From Hymenobacter sp. BT188 (lineage in GTDB: Bacteria > Bacteroidota > Bacteroidia > Cytophagales > Hymenobacteraceae), in the NCBI RefSeq assembly GCF_014333585.1, contig NZ_JACSCW010000004.1, positions 682,001 through 746,000 on the forward strand: a DNA stretch of 64,000 nucleotides, read 5' to 3'. Below are positions 8,570 through 16,805 of the stretch, piece after piece. The number at the start of each line of letters is the position of its first letter. Within the stretch, counting starts at the first letter, position 1. The translations under genes were made by a program, and so were the position numbers. Below the pieces are notes generated by a model. That model searched no databases and was not told the origin of the DNA. It worked only from the letters and a program-made list of their open reading frames with translations.

Positions 8570-9590
8570 GTGTAACACTGACGGAAGTCACTGGTGCCGG
8601 GCTGCACGAAAATAAGCCGAAGTGCTGATCCTTGGAGCCATCAACGCGAAAATGGGTGCCATAGCGGGTGCGGCTGAGCATATCGGCGGTGTTACCGCAC
8701 ACAAGTTGCGGGCGGCCCGTTTCGAACACATGGTGGTCGTCGAGCACGAAGCGGTGCGGGTTATCGGCTGTGCCGAGGTAGATAGCCACTTGGCCGTAAT
8801 CTTCGCACTGGTCTTCCAGGTCGAGCTTGAAGGCCCTGACGGTGAGTGAGTAGAAAGTGATATTGCCCGTTTTCTGCTGAATTTCGTCGTTATCAATGGT
8901 CAATACACGCTTAGCCGTGAGGCGGTAGTCGCGAATGCCAAGCTGCATAAGCAGGCGGCGGAAGTCCTCGATGTACATCGCGCCGCTCAGGCATTCGCCG
9001 TACAGCACCGGGTCATGGCGCAGAACCTCCGGAATACGCCGGTCGGCAAACACGTCGGCAATGTATAGCTCACCGCCCGGCTTTAGCACCCGGAATATCT
9101 CGCGGTAGGTAGCGGCTTTGTCAGTGCTAAGGTTCAGCACGCAGTTCGAGACCACCAGATCGACGCTGTTGTCAGTGAGGCCAGCGGTGCTCAGGTCTTC
9201 GATAAAGCCATGTCGAAACTCCACGTTGGGCTGGGCATAGCCGAAGTGAGCAGTATGGGCAGCTACGTGCCGCTGGGCCACAGCCAACTGCTCTTCCGTC
9301 ATGTCCACGCCGATAACGCGGCCATGCTCACCCACAAGGTGGGAAAGTAAAAAGGCGTCGCGCCCGCTGCCTGAGCCCAGGTCAAGCACGGTGCAGCCCT
9401 GCACGGCCTCAGGTACGCACACCCCGCAACCGTAATACTTTTCCAGTACCTCCGGCTCCAGCGTTGCCAGTATCCTTTTGTGGGCCGCTGGGATGTCGTC
9501 GGTGCAGCAGGCATTGGTTTTTAAGTCCTGACTGGTACGCAGCTGCGTGCCATAATAGTCCTGAACCTGCTGCTGAATTTGTTGCTCCAT
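8553..9590 (-). CDS. arsM: ArsM-like arsenite S-adenosylmethionine methyltransferase
   Basis: A 345-residue class I SAM methyltransferase. Motif I is VLDLGSGSGRDAFLL, with GVDMTEEQL after it. The cysteines expected for arsenite methylation are present: CC in TNACCTDD, Cys in YYGCGVC, SNCVLNLS, and GECLSGA. The chain ends with CC. Established ArsM enzymes convert As(III) to methylated, partly volatile species. There is no ars operon next to it. A -7 box TAACTTTG lies about 65 bases upstream. The 3' end overlaps a terminator hairpin. Confidence 0.85.
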   Translation of the reverse strand: MEQQIQQQVQDYYGTQLRTSQDLKTNACCTDDIPAAHKRILATLEPEVLEKYYGCGVCVPEAVQGCTVLDLGSGSGRDAFLLSHLVGEHGRVIGVDMTEEQLAVAQRHVAAHTAHFGYAQPNVEFRHGFIEDLSTAGLTDNSVDLVVSNCVLNLSTDKAATYREIFRVLKPGGELYIADVFADRRIPEVLRHDPVLYGECLSGAMYIEDFRRLLMQLGIRDYRLTAKRVLTIDNDEIQQKTGNITFYSLTVRAFKLDLEDQCEDYGQVAIYLGTADNPHRFVLDDHHVFETGRPQLVCGNTADMLSRTRYGTHFRVDGSKDQHFGLFSCSPAPVTSVSVTQTSCC

Positions 9591-9654
9591 GAGTAAAGTA
9601 GATAAGTGCTTCCGCTATTGCTGTGGGGGTAAATTTCGACTGTGATCTGCCGAC

Positions 9655-9662
9655 CAAAGTTA
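9655..9662 (-). promoter_or_regulatory. Putative -7 box of arsM promoter
   Basis: The minus strand reads TAACTTTG, matching TAnnTTTG. A TTG lies about 18 bases further upstream as a possible -33 element. A G6 motif lies between the two. Confidence 0.5.
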
Positions 9663-9663
9663 G

Positions 9664-9679
9664 TCTGGGGGGCAAATTA
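9664..9679. repeat. Single G6 motif in arsM promoter region
   Basis: TCTGGGGGGCAAATTA on the plus strand. In the sense of arsM it reads TAATTTGCCCCCCAGA, directly upstream of the -7 box. A weaker relative (GTGGGGGTAAATTT) lies near 9623. Confidence 0.6.
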
Positions 9680-9690
9680 GCAATACGTAT

Positions 9691-10974
9691 CTAACGCGTA
9701 AGCCGGTAAATCATCAAAGCGGCGCGCTCTACCAACATCGGAAACTCCTTTAAGTTGATGGTTTCGCCGGCCGCGTGCGCGCCCTTGCCCGACACGCCCA
9801 AGCCATCCAGACAATCGACGTACTGCGCTACGTAGGAAATGTCGCCGCCTCCGCGCGAGCCTGGGTCGCCGGCGGCTACGGGGCCGAAGCCCAAGTCGCG
9901 GCTCACTTGGTCGGCGAGGGCCGCCAGCTTCTGGTTGCCGGGAGTAGGAGCCATGCCAGGTAGACCATCGGAGAAGGTTATTTCAGCCCGGGTTTGGGGA
10001 AGACTTTCGGCCACGATGGCGCGCATTTTCGTGCGGGCGGCCTCTTTTTGCGCCTCGGTCAGGAAGCGTAAGTCACCGGTTATGGAGGCGGTGGGGGCTA
10101 TAATGTTGGTTTTTCCCACCACTTCGCCGCGGGCTTTGGCTTCGTCGTAGTTTACTTCCGAGCCGCCCACCATCAGGCCAGGATTAAAGGTGAGGTATTG
10201 CTCCTTGCTCAGTGTTTCCCGAAACGAATTCAGAATGCGGGCCGCTTCATAGATGGCACCATAACCCACATCGGGCTTAAAAATGCCTGAAGAGTGGGCT
10301 GCCTTGCCGAAGGTTTTGAGCTGCCAAGTGCTGCTGCCACGCCGGGCCGTAGCCACAGTATGCAGGTTAGTAGCAGTTTCGAAGGCCAGTGCCACGTCAG
10401 CCTCTTTGGCTTTGGCAATAAAGTCGGCGCGGCTTTCGGGGCCTTTGCCGCCGCGCTCCTCGTCACCGGTGAAATAGGCGGTGATTGTAGCGTCCTTGAG
10501 CAGACCGTTGGCGTGCAAAGCCTGGAGCGCCGCCAGAATAACCACGTTGCCCCCTTTCATGTCATTTACGCCCTGCCCGGTGGCAGTGGAGTCGTTCAGG
10601 CGGGTGTACTTGGTGAAAGGCATGTCCAGCTCAAACACCGTGTCGAGGTGGCCGATGAGAAACAGCTTCTTGCCCTTTTTGCCTTTGCGCTGGGCCACCA
10701 AATGACCCGCCCGGTTCATGGTTTCGGGCATGGGTACCCATTCAGTTTTGAAGCCTATGGCGTCAAATTCTTTCTGGAATACTGTGCCCACTTCCCGCAC
10801 GCCTTTCAGGTTGAGCGTGCCGCTATTGATGTTCACTACCTGCTCCAGCAGCTTCTCGCTCTGCGGCATATTCTGCTGCACCGCCGCTACAATCTTACGC
10901 TCGGTGTGGGTAAGCTTTTGGGCTTGCGCAGCATAGCAGCACAGGAAAGCGGAGGCAAGTAGGAGTTTTTTCAC
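9691..10974 (-). CDS. Secreted M20-family metallopeptidase
   Basis: The best start is a GTG at 10974, because it opens a clean signal peptide (VKKLLLASAFLCCYAAQAQ) and gives 427 residues. The longer open frame overlaps the next gene. M20 zinc-ligand motifs are present: LIGHLDTVFE, GVNDMKGG, GDEERGG and, near the end, GKGAHAAGE. A dimerisation domain lies between about 210 and 330. This is the carboxypeptidase G2-like branch of M20, likely a periplasmic exopeptidase or amidohydrolase. Substrate unknown. Confidence 0.9.
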   Translation of the reverse strand: MKKLLLASAFLCCYAAQAQKLTHTERKIVAAVQQNMPQSEKLLEQVVNINSGTLNLKGVREVGTVFQKEFDAIGFKTEWVPMPETMNRAGHLVAQRKGKKGKKLFLIGHLDTVFELDMPFTKYTRLNDSTATGQGVNDMKGGNVVILAALQALHANGLLKDATITAYFTGDEERGGKGPESRADFIAKAKEADVALAFETATNLHTVATARRGSSTWQLKTFGKAAHSSGIFKPDVGYGAIYEAARILNSFRETLSKEQYLTFNPGLMVGGSEVNYDEAKARGEVVGKTNIIAPTASITGDLRFLTEAQKEAARTKMRAIVAESLPQTRAEITFSDGLPGMAPTPGNQKLAALADQVSRDLGFGPVAAGDPGSRGGGDISYVAQYVDCLDGLGVSGKGAHAAGETINLKEFPMLVERAALMIYRLTR

Positions 10975-11034
10975 GGTGTGAGAGTTGGGAATTAATGATG
11001 CAAAAACGAAAAGCAAAATAGCACTGCCAAGCAA

Positions 11035-11052
11035 TTCTGGGGGGCAAATATT
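11035..11052. repeat. Single G6 motif upstream of the M20 gene
   Basis: TTCTGGGGGGCAAATATT touches the stop codon of the STAS/SEC14-like gene and lies about 60 bases before the GTG start of the M20 peptidase gene. In sense orientation it reads TTTGCCCCCCAG. Confidence 0.6.
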
Positions 11053-11455
11053 ACTGCGCCCGCAGCCAGTTCTGGGCCGCGTCCAGGTCGTCGAACAGGT
11101 AAATGTCGAGCTTGTCGCTGATGCGGTGCTGAAGGTCTTCGATGGATAATTGCCCGAACACATCCGGTGACACAATCTGCCCGATGGAGCGCAGTCCGGC
11201 GGCTATGATGAGAGGCGTCCAGACCTGCTGAATCCAGTCGTTGGCCTCTAAGAACGTGCCCACCAGGTTGCGGTGGTCGTTGAGCAGCTTCGGACACGAT
11301 TCATGGCGCATCATGTCCAGATAGGTCAGGCCGCCGTCCATCACGGTTCCAAGGGTCTGACAACCAAACCATTGCGCATGAATCCAGTTTTCGCTCTGGT
11401 CATAGCGAACCGTAAGGTAAGTGCTGCCATCGCCACGGCGCAATGTAGTTGTCAT
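11051..11455 (-). CDS. STAS/SEC14-like small cytoplasmic protein
   Basis: 134 residues, no signal peptide. The alternating pattern (VRYDQSENWIHAQWFGCQT, then CPKLLNDHRNLVGTFLEAN, SIGQIVSPDVFG, KLDIYLFDDLDAAQNWLRAQ) is typical of the short SpoIIAA/STAS-like proteins frequent in Hymenobacter. The closing 'F.D...A..WL' matches that family. A regulatory or lipid-binding role is only suggested by the fold. It lies upstream of the M20 gene on the same strand. Confidence 0.6.
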   Translation of the reverse strand: MTTTLRRGDGSTYLTVRYDQSENWIHAQWFGCQTLGTVMDGGLTYLDMMRHESCPKLLNDHRNLVGTFLEANDWIQQVWTPLIIAAGLRSIGQIVSPDVFGQLSIEDLQHRISDKLDIYLFDDLDAAQNWLRAQ

Positions 11456-11645
11456 AACTATGGATAGGGTGGGAGGTCACTCCTTACTTCCGGGGAGGCG
11501 TAGGCTACGAATAACGCAGGAAGGATTGGATGGTTCTGGGGGCTTTTTTGAGGCCAAAAAGAGTCCGTTATTTCTTAAACTTAAGCCATAGTCGGTAATG
11601 TGGAGCTACTGAAGCTTCTGCTACGCTTCCGGCGTGGCGGGCCGG

Positions 11646-13445
11646 TCAGTACCCGCGCCGGGCACGTTGCTGGATGCGTGCTTCCCACTTTTTGCGGTTG
11701 GGCGCAATGCTGCCTCTCAGATATTTCTCCATTACAAGAACAGAGTAGGGCGCGGCCGCCGTAGCTCCAAACCCTGCATTTTCGAGGTATACAGCCACAA
11801 CTATCTCCGGATTCTCGGCCGGAGCAAAGCCAACGAATGCGGCGTGGTCGTCGTCGCCATCATTTTCGATGGTTCCGGTTTTGCCCGCCACCGTAATGCC
11901 CACATCGGCCAGACTGGAAGTTTCGGCAGTGCCGCCGCGCTGCATAACGGCTACCATGCCGGGCAGCAGGGCAGCAAAGTGTGCGCTGTCGATGAGAGTG
12001 TAGCGCTTTTCGGTGAAGCGCGGCAGCGGTCCGCTGTCCCCCACATTACGCACCAGGTGGGGCGTATAATACCACCCCTGGTTGGCAATAATGGCCCCCA
12101 TGTTGGCCATTTGCAGCCCTGTGAGGTTGATTTCGCCCTGTCCGATGCTCAGGGAATAGATCGAGCGATAGGTCCACTTACTCGTTCCGCGGGCCTTATC
12201 ATAGTAATCGGGGGTAGGGAGGAAGCCGGGAGCTTCACGCGGCAAGTCCACGCCCATTACCGAGTCTAGTCCAAACGACCGAACGTAGCGGCGCCACGAG
12301 GCCAAATTTCTGTGGCGAGCGGCTACCGAATCCTGCGCAAGACTATCAGGTACGTGGTTAATAACATTCCGCATCACCTGATAGAAATAAGGGTTGCAGC
12401 TGTACTGCAGGCCCAAAGTCAAGTCTTTTGGCTGGGGGTGTTTGTGCACGCAGCTAAGCAGCTTTTGGTCGCAGCGGAACGCGGTGGTGGGGGTGATGGC
12501 GCCTAGCTGCAACGCCACCGCAGCATTCACCAGCTTAAATACCGAACCGGGCGGATTAGCCAGTGTAGCTGGCCGGTTGATTAAAGGCATTTTTTCGTGT
12601 TCCAGCAGCTTGGCGCGCACTAGGGCCTGATCAGGGGCGGTGATGGTAGCCGGCTTGAATACGGGCCCCGATACATAGCACAGAATCTCGCCGGTACGCG
12701 GGTCCAGGGCCACCAGATAGCCCTTGCGGCGGCCCATCAGTTGCTCGGCGTAGGCTTGCAGCTTCACGTCAATAGTTAGGTGCAGGTCCTGGCCTTGTTG
12801 AAAGGCCGTATCCGGGGCCCAATTGCCATGGATCTGGCCCAGCGAATCTACTAAAGGGTGCAGATAGCCCCGGTTCCCGTTGAGCAGGCCGTTGTAGTAG
12901 GTTTCGAGCCCGCCGTTGCGCAACTCATAGAAGCGGCCGCGTCGGTAGCGCTTGGCTTGTTTAAAGAAAGCCTGGGCCTCATCGCTTTTGTACCCCAAGA
13001 AGTGGGCACCCACAGTGGTGGTGTAAGTGCGCTGGGGGCGCTCCGTCAAAGTTAGTTGGGGCCAGTCCTTGCGCTGGCGGCGCACTCGTTTGGCTTCGGC
13101 TGCGGTGAGACTAAGCTCAACCGGGTAGCCAGCTGGCATGTCTTCATAAGGAAGGGCATCCGCAATGCGCTTGCGGGTAGCAACTGGCCCCCAGCCGAGT
13201 AGTTGGCCCAGCGCAACGGTGTCGAGCGGTGGGCGGCGCGGCAGCTTCAGCAGATATTGGGTGCGAGTGGCCACCAGCACCGAGTCGTTACGGTCGAGCA
13301 CGCGGCCCCGTTGCGGCACCTCTGGCAACACCACGCGCTGCTGAATGTAGCGTACGCTTGTATCCGGATCCTGAGTTAGAATGCTAGTCTTCTGTTCAGG
13401 TGATGAACAGGCGACCAGCGCTAAAAACACTGTTAGTAGATTCAT
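11646..13445 (-). CDS. Penicillin-binding protein 2-like transpeptidase
   Basis: 599 residues from the ATG at 13445 (an in-frame ATG at 13481 adds 12). An N-terminal PBP dimer domain runs to about 230, then a transpeptidase domain with NPPGSVFKL (SxxK serine), YSCNPYF (SxN) and VAGKTGTIEN (KTG). It cross-links peptidoglycan in the periplasm, in the MrdA/PBP2 class. The N-terminus is odd: MNLLTVFLALVACSSPEQ looks like a lipoprotein signal (LVAC) rather than the uncleaved anchor normal for PBP2. A second canonical mrdA elsewhere in the genome would be expected. No rodA neighbour is present. Confidence 0.85.
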   Translation of the reverse strand: MNLLTVFLALVACSSPEQKTSILTQDPDTSVRYIQQRVVLPEVPQRGRVLDRNDSVLVATRTQYLLKLPRRPPLDTVALGQLLGWGPVATRKRIADALPYEDMPAGYPVELSLTAAEAKRVRRQRKDWPQLTLTERPQRTYTTTVGAHFLGYKSDEAQAFFKQAKRYRRGRFYELRNGGLETYYNGLLNGNRGYLHPLVDSLGQIHGNWAPDTAFQQGQDLHLTIDVKLQAYAEQLMGRRKGYLVALDPRTGEILCYVSGPVFKPATITAPDQALVRAKLLEHEKMPLINRPATLANPPGSVFKLVNAAVALQLGAITPTTAFRCDQKLLSCVHKHPQPKDLTLGLQYSCNPYFYQVMRNVINHVPDSLAQDSVAARHRNLASWRRYVRSFGLDSVMGVDLPREAPGFLPTPDYYDKARGTSKWTYRSIYSLSIGQGEINLTGLQMANMGAIIANQGWYYTPHLVRNVGDSGPLPRFTEKRYTLIDSAHFAALLPGMVAVMQRGGTAETSSLADVGITVAGKTGTIENDGDDDHAAFVGFAPAENPEIVVAVYLENAGFGATAAAPYSVLVMEKYLRGSIAPNRKKWEARIQQRARRGY

Positions 13446-13481
13446 TGCCCAAATACAACTATTTAAAGGATTGCGCATCAA

Positions 13482-13860
13482 GGTGAACCTACGTATTTAC
13501 CCATAGCATAGATGTGCTTTCCGACAAACCAAGTTCGTCGTTAGTCAAACCACATCGAAAGCACCGCCAGCTTTAAGGCTCACCACATTTTTAACCTGTT
13601 TAACCCAAAAATTCAGGTTTAGTAATTTAGGACATTCTGCGTATCAAGCCAACGACGAATCATTTCGCATGGTGTCGTTGACACAAAATAGGCGGTCATG
13701 CAGAGCGGTAGCGAAGCATCTCGCGGGCTTCGTTGCCATGCTAACTCCTTGAAAAGGCGGCTATGCTGGTTCTGGCATCAGCCCGCGAGATGCTTCGCGT
13801 TGCTCTACATGACGTTCGGGGGGCGTGAGTAGCGCGAGCCCGGCAACCGCTTACCTTTCC
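13482..13860. other. Intergenic region holding one palindromic element
   Basis: There is no credible gene. The left part (13482-13690) is AT-leaning and holds the likely promoter of the PBP gene, although no clear -7 box was found. The right part holds the REP-like element at 13695-13813 and a GGGGGGC motif at 13818-13824. Confidence 0.6.
13695..13813. repeat. Palindromic REP-like element, family B
   Basis: Inverted arms at about 13695-13728 and 13781-13813 share the core GCGAAGCATCTCGCG and the edge GTCATG. In the left arm the core is preceded by GGTAG, giving the GTAG-plus-hairpin layout of a REP. The arms differ at several positions (imperfect). A second copy of the family is at 24229-24320. 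Confidence 0.8.
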
Positions 13861-15042
13861 TTACTGCGATGCTGTAGCTGGCCCTGGCCGGCGACCTAGC
13901 TGGGCCAGTAAACCCAGCGCCGGGCCCACAGCTAGAATTAGATAAAGGTCATAGGCATTTACAAAGCCACTGAGCCAGCTCGTAAACTGTATGCTGGCAA
14001 CGGTGATGGCGAATCCGATGCAGTTCACGATGGTTAGGGCGGTGCCGCGGGATGCGTCCGGCGCGCTTTGCGCCACCAGGCTGGAGAACATGGGCGAATC
14101 GGCGACAACTACCAGTCCCCAAACAAACAAAAAGCTCAAAAAAAAGCCCCCCGACGGGCTGCGCAGCACCAGCGGCGACACCAGGCAGCACAGCCCCGAC
14201 AAAGCCAGCGCCGTGATGGCCACCCGCTGGGGGGCAATTTTGCGCGAGAGCAGCCCGCTGCCCATGCACGCCAGGCCACCCGCTCCAATCAGCAGAAACG
14301 ACAAGAAGGACACCGGTAAATTGGCGTCGGGGTGGGCGTTGTTGTAGGTCGTCAGTATCAGCGGTAGAAAGGCCCAGAAGGTGTACAGCTCCCACATGTG
14401 GCCGAAATACCCGAAGGCGGCGGCGCGGAAGCGCGGCAACCGGAAGCCACTCAAAAAAGCCGTGACTTGCAGGCGTTGCCCGGTTCGGCGGTAGGGGCCG
14501 TCGGGAACCAGCAGGAGCATGGCCAGGCCGCCCAGCACCGCCAAGCCTGAGGTAGCCAGGGCCACGTACTGCCACGGCAGCTGCGCCGTGACGCTCTTCA
14601 GCAGATGTGGGAAAGCCGTGCCCAGCACCAGCGCCCCGACCAAGAACCCCAACCATTTGCCTAAGCCCGTCTGCGCGTAATCGGCAGCTATTTTCATACC
14701 CACTGGGTAAATTCCCGCCAAGAAAAAACCGGTCAAAAACCGGAAGGCGAGCAAACTGCCCGCTTCCACGCCGGGGAGGTTAATGCCCAGGTTACAGAGC
14801 GCGGCCGCTAAGGCGCTGAAAAAGAACACCCGTGACGGTGAAAAGCGGTCGGCAATGGCTAGCAGGGCAAATACCAGCGTGCCGGCAATAAACCCCAGCT
14901 GGACAGCGCTGGTCAGATGAGCTACAAAGGTGGAAGGCTGCTGCAAGGTGGCCGCCAAATCTGCCGCTATAGCATTGCCCGCAAACCAGAGGGAGGTGCA
15001 TAAGAACTGGGCCAGCACAATGACGAGTAGAATTCGGGGCAT
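13861..15042 (-). CDS. MFS transporter
   Basis: 393 residues with about 12 hydrophobic segments in two sets of six. The N-terminal half (LCTSLWFAGNAIAADL, HLTSAVQLGFIAGTL) and GFFLAGIYPVGMKIAADYA resemble the NarK/CynX-type branch of the major facilitator superfamily. Substrate cannot be read from sequence. Two G6 motifs (near 14144 and 14229) lie inside the gene on opposite strands. Directly upstream is another G6 motif and then the RAYT gene, all on the minus strand. Confidence 0.85.
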   Translation of the reverse strand: MPRILLVIVLAQFLCTSLWFAGNAIAADLAATLQQPSTFVAHLTSAVQLGFIAGTLVFALLAIADRFSPSRVFFFSALAAALCNLGINLPGVEAGSLLAFRFLTGFFLAGIYPVGMKIAADYAQTGLGKWLGFLVGALVLGTAFPHLLKSVTAQLPWQYVALATSGLAVLGGLAMLLLVPDGPYRRTGQRLQVTAFLSGFRLPRFRAAAFGYFGHMWELYTFWAFLPLILTTYNNAHPDANLPVSFLSFLLIGAGGLACMGSGLLSRKIAPQRVAITALALSGLCCLVSPLVLRSPSGGFFLSFLFVWGLVVVADSPMFSSLVAQSAPDASRGTALTIVNCIGFAITVASIQFTSWLSGFVNAYDLYLILAVGPALGLLAQLGRRPGPATASQ

Positions 15043-15059
15043 AGGAGAGTGGGTGGAAT

Positions 15060-15074
15060 CTGGGGGGCTTTTTT
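15060..15074. repeat. Single G6 motif between RAYT and MFS genes
   Basis: CTGGGGGGCTTTTTT, reading AAAAAAGCCCCCCAG in the sense of both flanking genes. It overlaps the last codon of the RAYT gene and lies 18 bases upstream of the MFS start. Confidence 0.6.
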
Positions 15075-15621
15075 AACCAATAAACAATACATCCAGCAAG
15101 CCGGACCGGTCGGCATAGCTGCGGGCGCTGCTGTAGAGAAAATCCTCTGGCATGTCCACAAAGCCGGCTACAACTGGGTTGCGGTGCAAGTAGTCGAGGC
15201 GCTGGCGTTGGAGCTGATTGGAGTATAGCTCGATTGGGTGGTTGTCCTGCTGCCAGAACTGATACTGCTCGTTGTGGGCATTGCGCTGCCCGGCCCTCCC
15301 AAACATCCACAGCATCCACTCGCGGCGACTTTTCTGGTCGTTTTCCTGAATGGCTTTCAGAATACTCTTGGAAGTGTGGCGCTTCAAATCACGAAGAATA
15401 GCCGACAGGTTATCGTGGGCGCTGCTGATAATCAGGTGGGCGTGATTAGTCATCAGGCACCACGCGTAAAGCTCCAGTCCTTTGTGCTGCTGGCAATAAC
15501 GCAGACTGTCCACAAAAATGTCGTTGTAAAGCCGCCGCGTAAACACGTCAATCCAGCTAACGGTAGCGAAGGAAACAAAGTAGAGCTTCTGCGAATCCTG
15601 AATCTTATACTTCTCACTCAT
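15073..15621 (-). CDS. REP-associated tyrosine transposase (RAYT, Y1_Tnp family)
   Basis: The ATG at 15621 (MSEKYKIQDS) gives 182 residues. The longer open frame to 15834 would run through the palindrome cluster and is rejected. The HUH signature is present (MTNHAHLIISS, HAH metal pair), and the C-terminal block RLDYLHRNPVVAGFV then EDFLYSSARSYA is diagnostic of RAYT/TnpA-REP proteins. Established RAYTs cleave and rejoin single-stranded REP hairpins and are domesticated relatives of IS200/IS605 transposases. No IS ends of its own are visible apart from the REP cluster immediately upstream. Confidence 0.9.
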   Translation of the reverse strand: MSEKYKIQDSQKLYFVSFATVSWIDVFTRRLYNDIFVDSLRYCQQHKGLELYAWCLMTNHAHLIISSAHDNLSAILRDLKRHTSKSILKAIQENDQKSRREWMLWMFGRAGQRNAHNEQYQFWQQDNHPIELYSNQLQRQRLDYLHRNPVVAGFVDMPEDFLYSSARSYADRSGLLDVLFIG

Positions 15622-15671
15622 GCCAGCAAGATGCAGGATTATCCAAACACCACATAACGCAATGACTTTCC

Positions 15672-15856
15672 ACTGGCGCGAGTTTAGCGCAGCGTAACTC
15701 GTGACCAGCCATGCCGGGAGGCTGCGCCTCCCCCGCCAGAACGACAACGCCGCCCGGATTTCCCCAAGCGGCGCGGTCATTGTTTGCCGCTGCTGCGGCA
15801 GGGGAGGTACGACCTCCACCTCAAGGCTAGTCACGAGCTACAAGCTCGCGCCAGTT
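15672..15856. repeat. Compound palindrome cluster upstream of RAYT (family D)
   Basis: Outer arms at 15672-15710 and 15825-15856 are inverted and share ACTGGCGCGAG and CTCGTGAC. Each folds on itself. The second unit is CGAGCTTGTAGCTCG on the minus strand, with GTAG in its loop region. Two inner hairpins follow, GGGAGG/CCTCCC near 15716-15731 and GGAGG/CCTCC near 15803-15816. Position at the RAYT gene edge makes this the best candidate for its cognate substrate. Confidence 0.75.
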
Positions 15857-15871
15857 GGGGGAATTAAATAG

Positions 15872-16705
15872 TCAATCAGAAACGTAACCCCACATTTTGC
15901 TTACGTTATTTTTGACTTGATCTGAAATGGCATGCATCCCTAGCATACCTGAGATTATATCTACAGTATGATAAACGCCACCTAATGCAATGAACCAGTT
16001 TAAACAAACATGCTCTTGCGACCAATTAATATATTCCTTATTAAATCTTGCAAAGTGGTGGCTTTGTGAAAATAAACGTTGGTAAATGTATATGTAAGAT
16101 AGATGCGCCGTACCAAAATGCGATTTTATTTGTTCAAACATTGCCTCTTCAGTTAGTTTTCCTCTGGGTATTTGATTGGTAGTCGCTTTAAATAGAGTAC
16201 TATTACTATTATGTCTTATACTTTCTGGCTTCCTATTAATCTTAATATCAGAATCTGATCTGAGATGAGGGACTAATTTATATAAGTTATTTAAAAAATC
16301 TTCTTTATTAAATTCCGTAATATCATCATCTATAAGATGATAATTTTCTAAATAGGTTTTAATGTAACTTATAACACCTGTGTCCAATAGGCTTAATTCG
16401 TTGTTAAAAGACTGCTCTGATTCGTCAAAAGTTGCTAAGTACAAAAGGGTAAGTGAATCTGTGAGTAGAGTTCTGAACAATAAATCAATGGGTAGTTTAA
16501 GCTCATGAAATTTAGGCCAGCTTGTAAGCTGTATAGCAATTCCAAACAAGTTAGCCCTAATACGTTTTAATATGTTTAAATATGTGTCATCAATTAATGA
16601 GACGGGTGATGCACAATTTAGAATATTACAAATGTCTTCTGATAAAAGCGTACTATAGTCTGCAAGTGCATTGCTGTCTTCTTGAGTGCCCTGAATTTTT
16701 ATCAT
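15872..16705 (-). CDS. AT-rich orphan protein, function unknown
   Basis: The ATG at 16705 (MIKIQGTQED) gives 277 residues. A TTG at 16747 is possible but lies in the icmF terminator. The chain is soluble, rich in Leu, Ile, Asn and Asp, mostly helical by appearance, with the segments ILKRIRANLFGIAIQLTSWP, LLFRTLLTDSLTLLYLA and HFGTAHLSYIYIYQRLFSQS. It has some resemblance to DUF5677-type proteins, but this is not firm. Base composition is visibly far lower in GC than all neighbours, and codons are A/T-ending, which indicates recent acquisition. It lies between the RAYT palindromes and icmF. Confidence 0.75.
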   Translation of the reverse strand: MIKIQGTQEDSNALADYSTLLSEDICNILNCASPVSLIDDTYLNILKRIRANLFGIAIQLTSWPKFHELKLPIDLLFRTLLTDSLTLLYLATFDESEQSFNNELSLLDTGVISYIKTYLENYHLIDDDITEFNKEDFLNNLYKLVPHLRSDSDIKINRKPESIRHNSNSTLFKATTNQIPRGKLTEEAMFEQIKSHFGTAHLSYIYIYQRLFSQSHHFARFNKEYINWSQEHVCLNWFIALGGVYHTVDIISGMLGMHAISDQVKNNVSKMWGYVSD

Positions 16706-16745
16706 ATTGGATTTAATGAGAAACACCTCACTAATTATAACTAGC

Positions 16746-16782
16746 AAAAAAGGCGCGCTATCTAAGCAAGATAGCGCGCCTT
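16746..16782 (-). terminator. Intrinsic terminator of icmF
   Basis: Perfect 14-base arms (AAGGCGCGCTATCT at 16750-16763 and complement at 16769-16782), followed on the minus strand by a T run. It lies 24 bases beyond the icmF stop. Confidence 0.9.
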
Positions 16783-16805
16783 CTTAGTCAAACTATAAAG
16801 CAGCT

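Noticed and set aside
15622..15834. N-terminal extension of the RAYT gene to 15834.
   Set aside because: The extension is encoded by the palindrome cluster, and the family-like start is the ATG at 15621.
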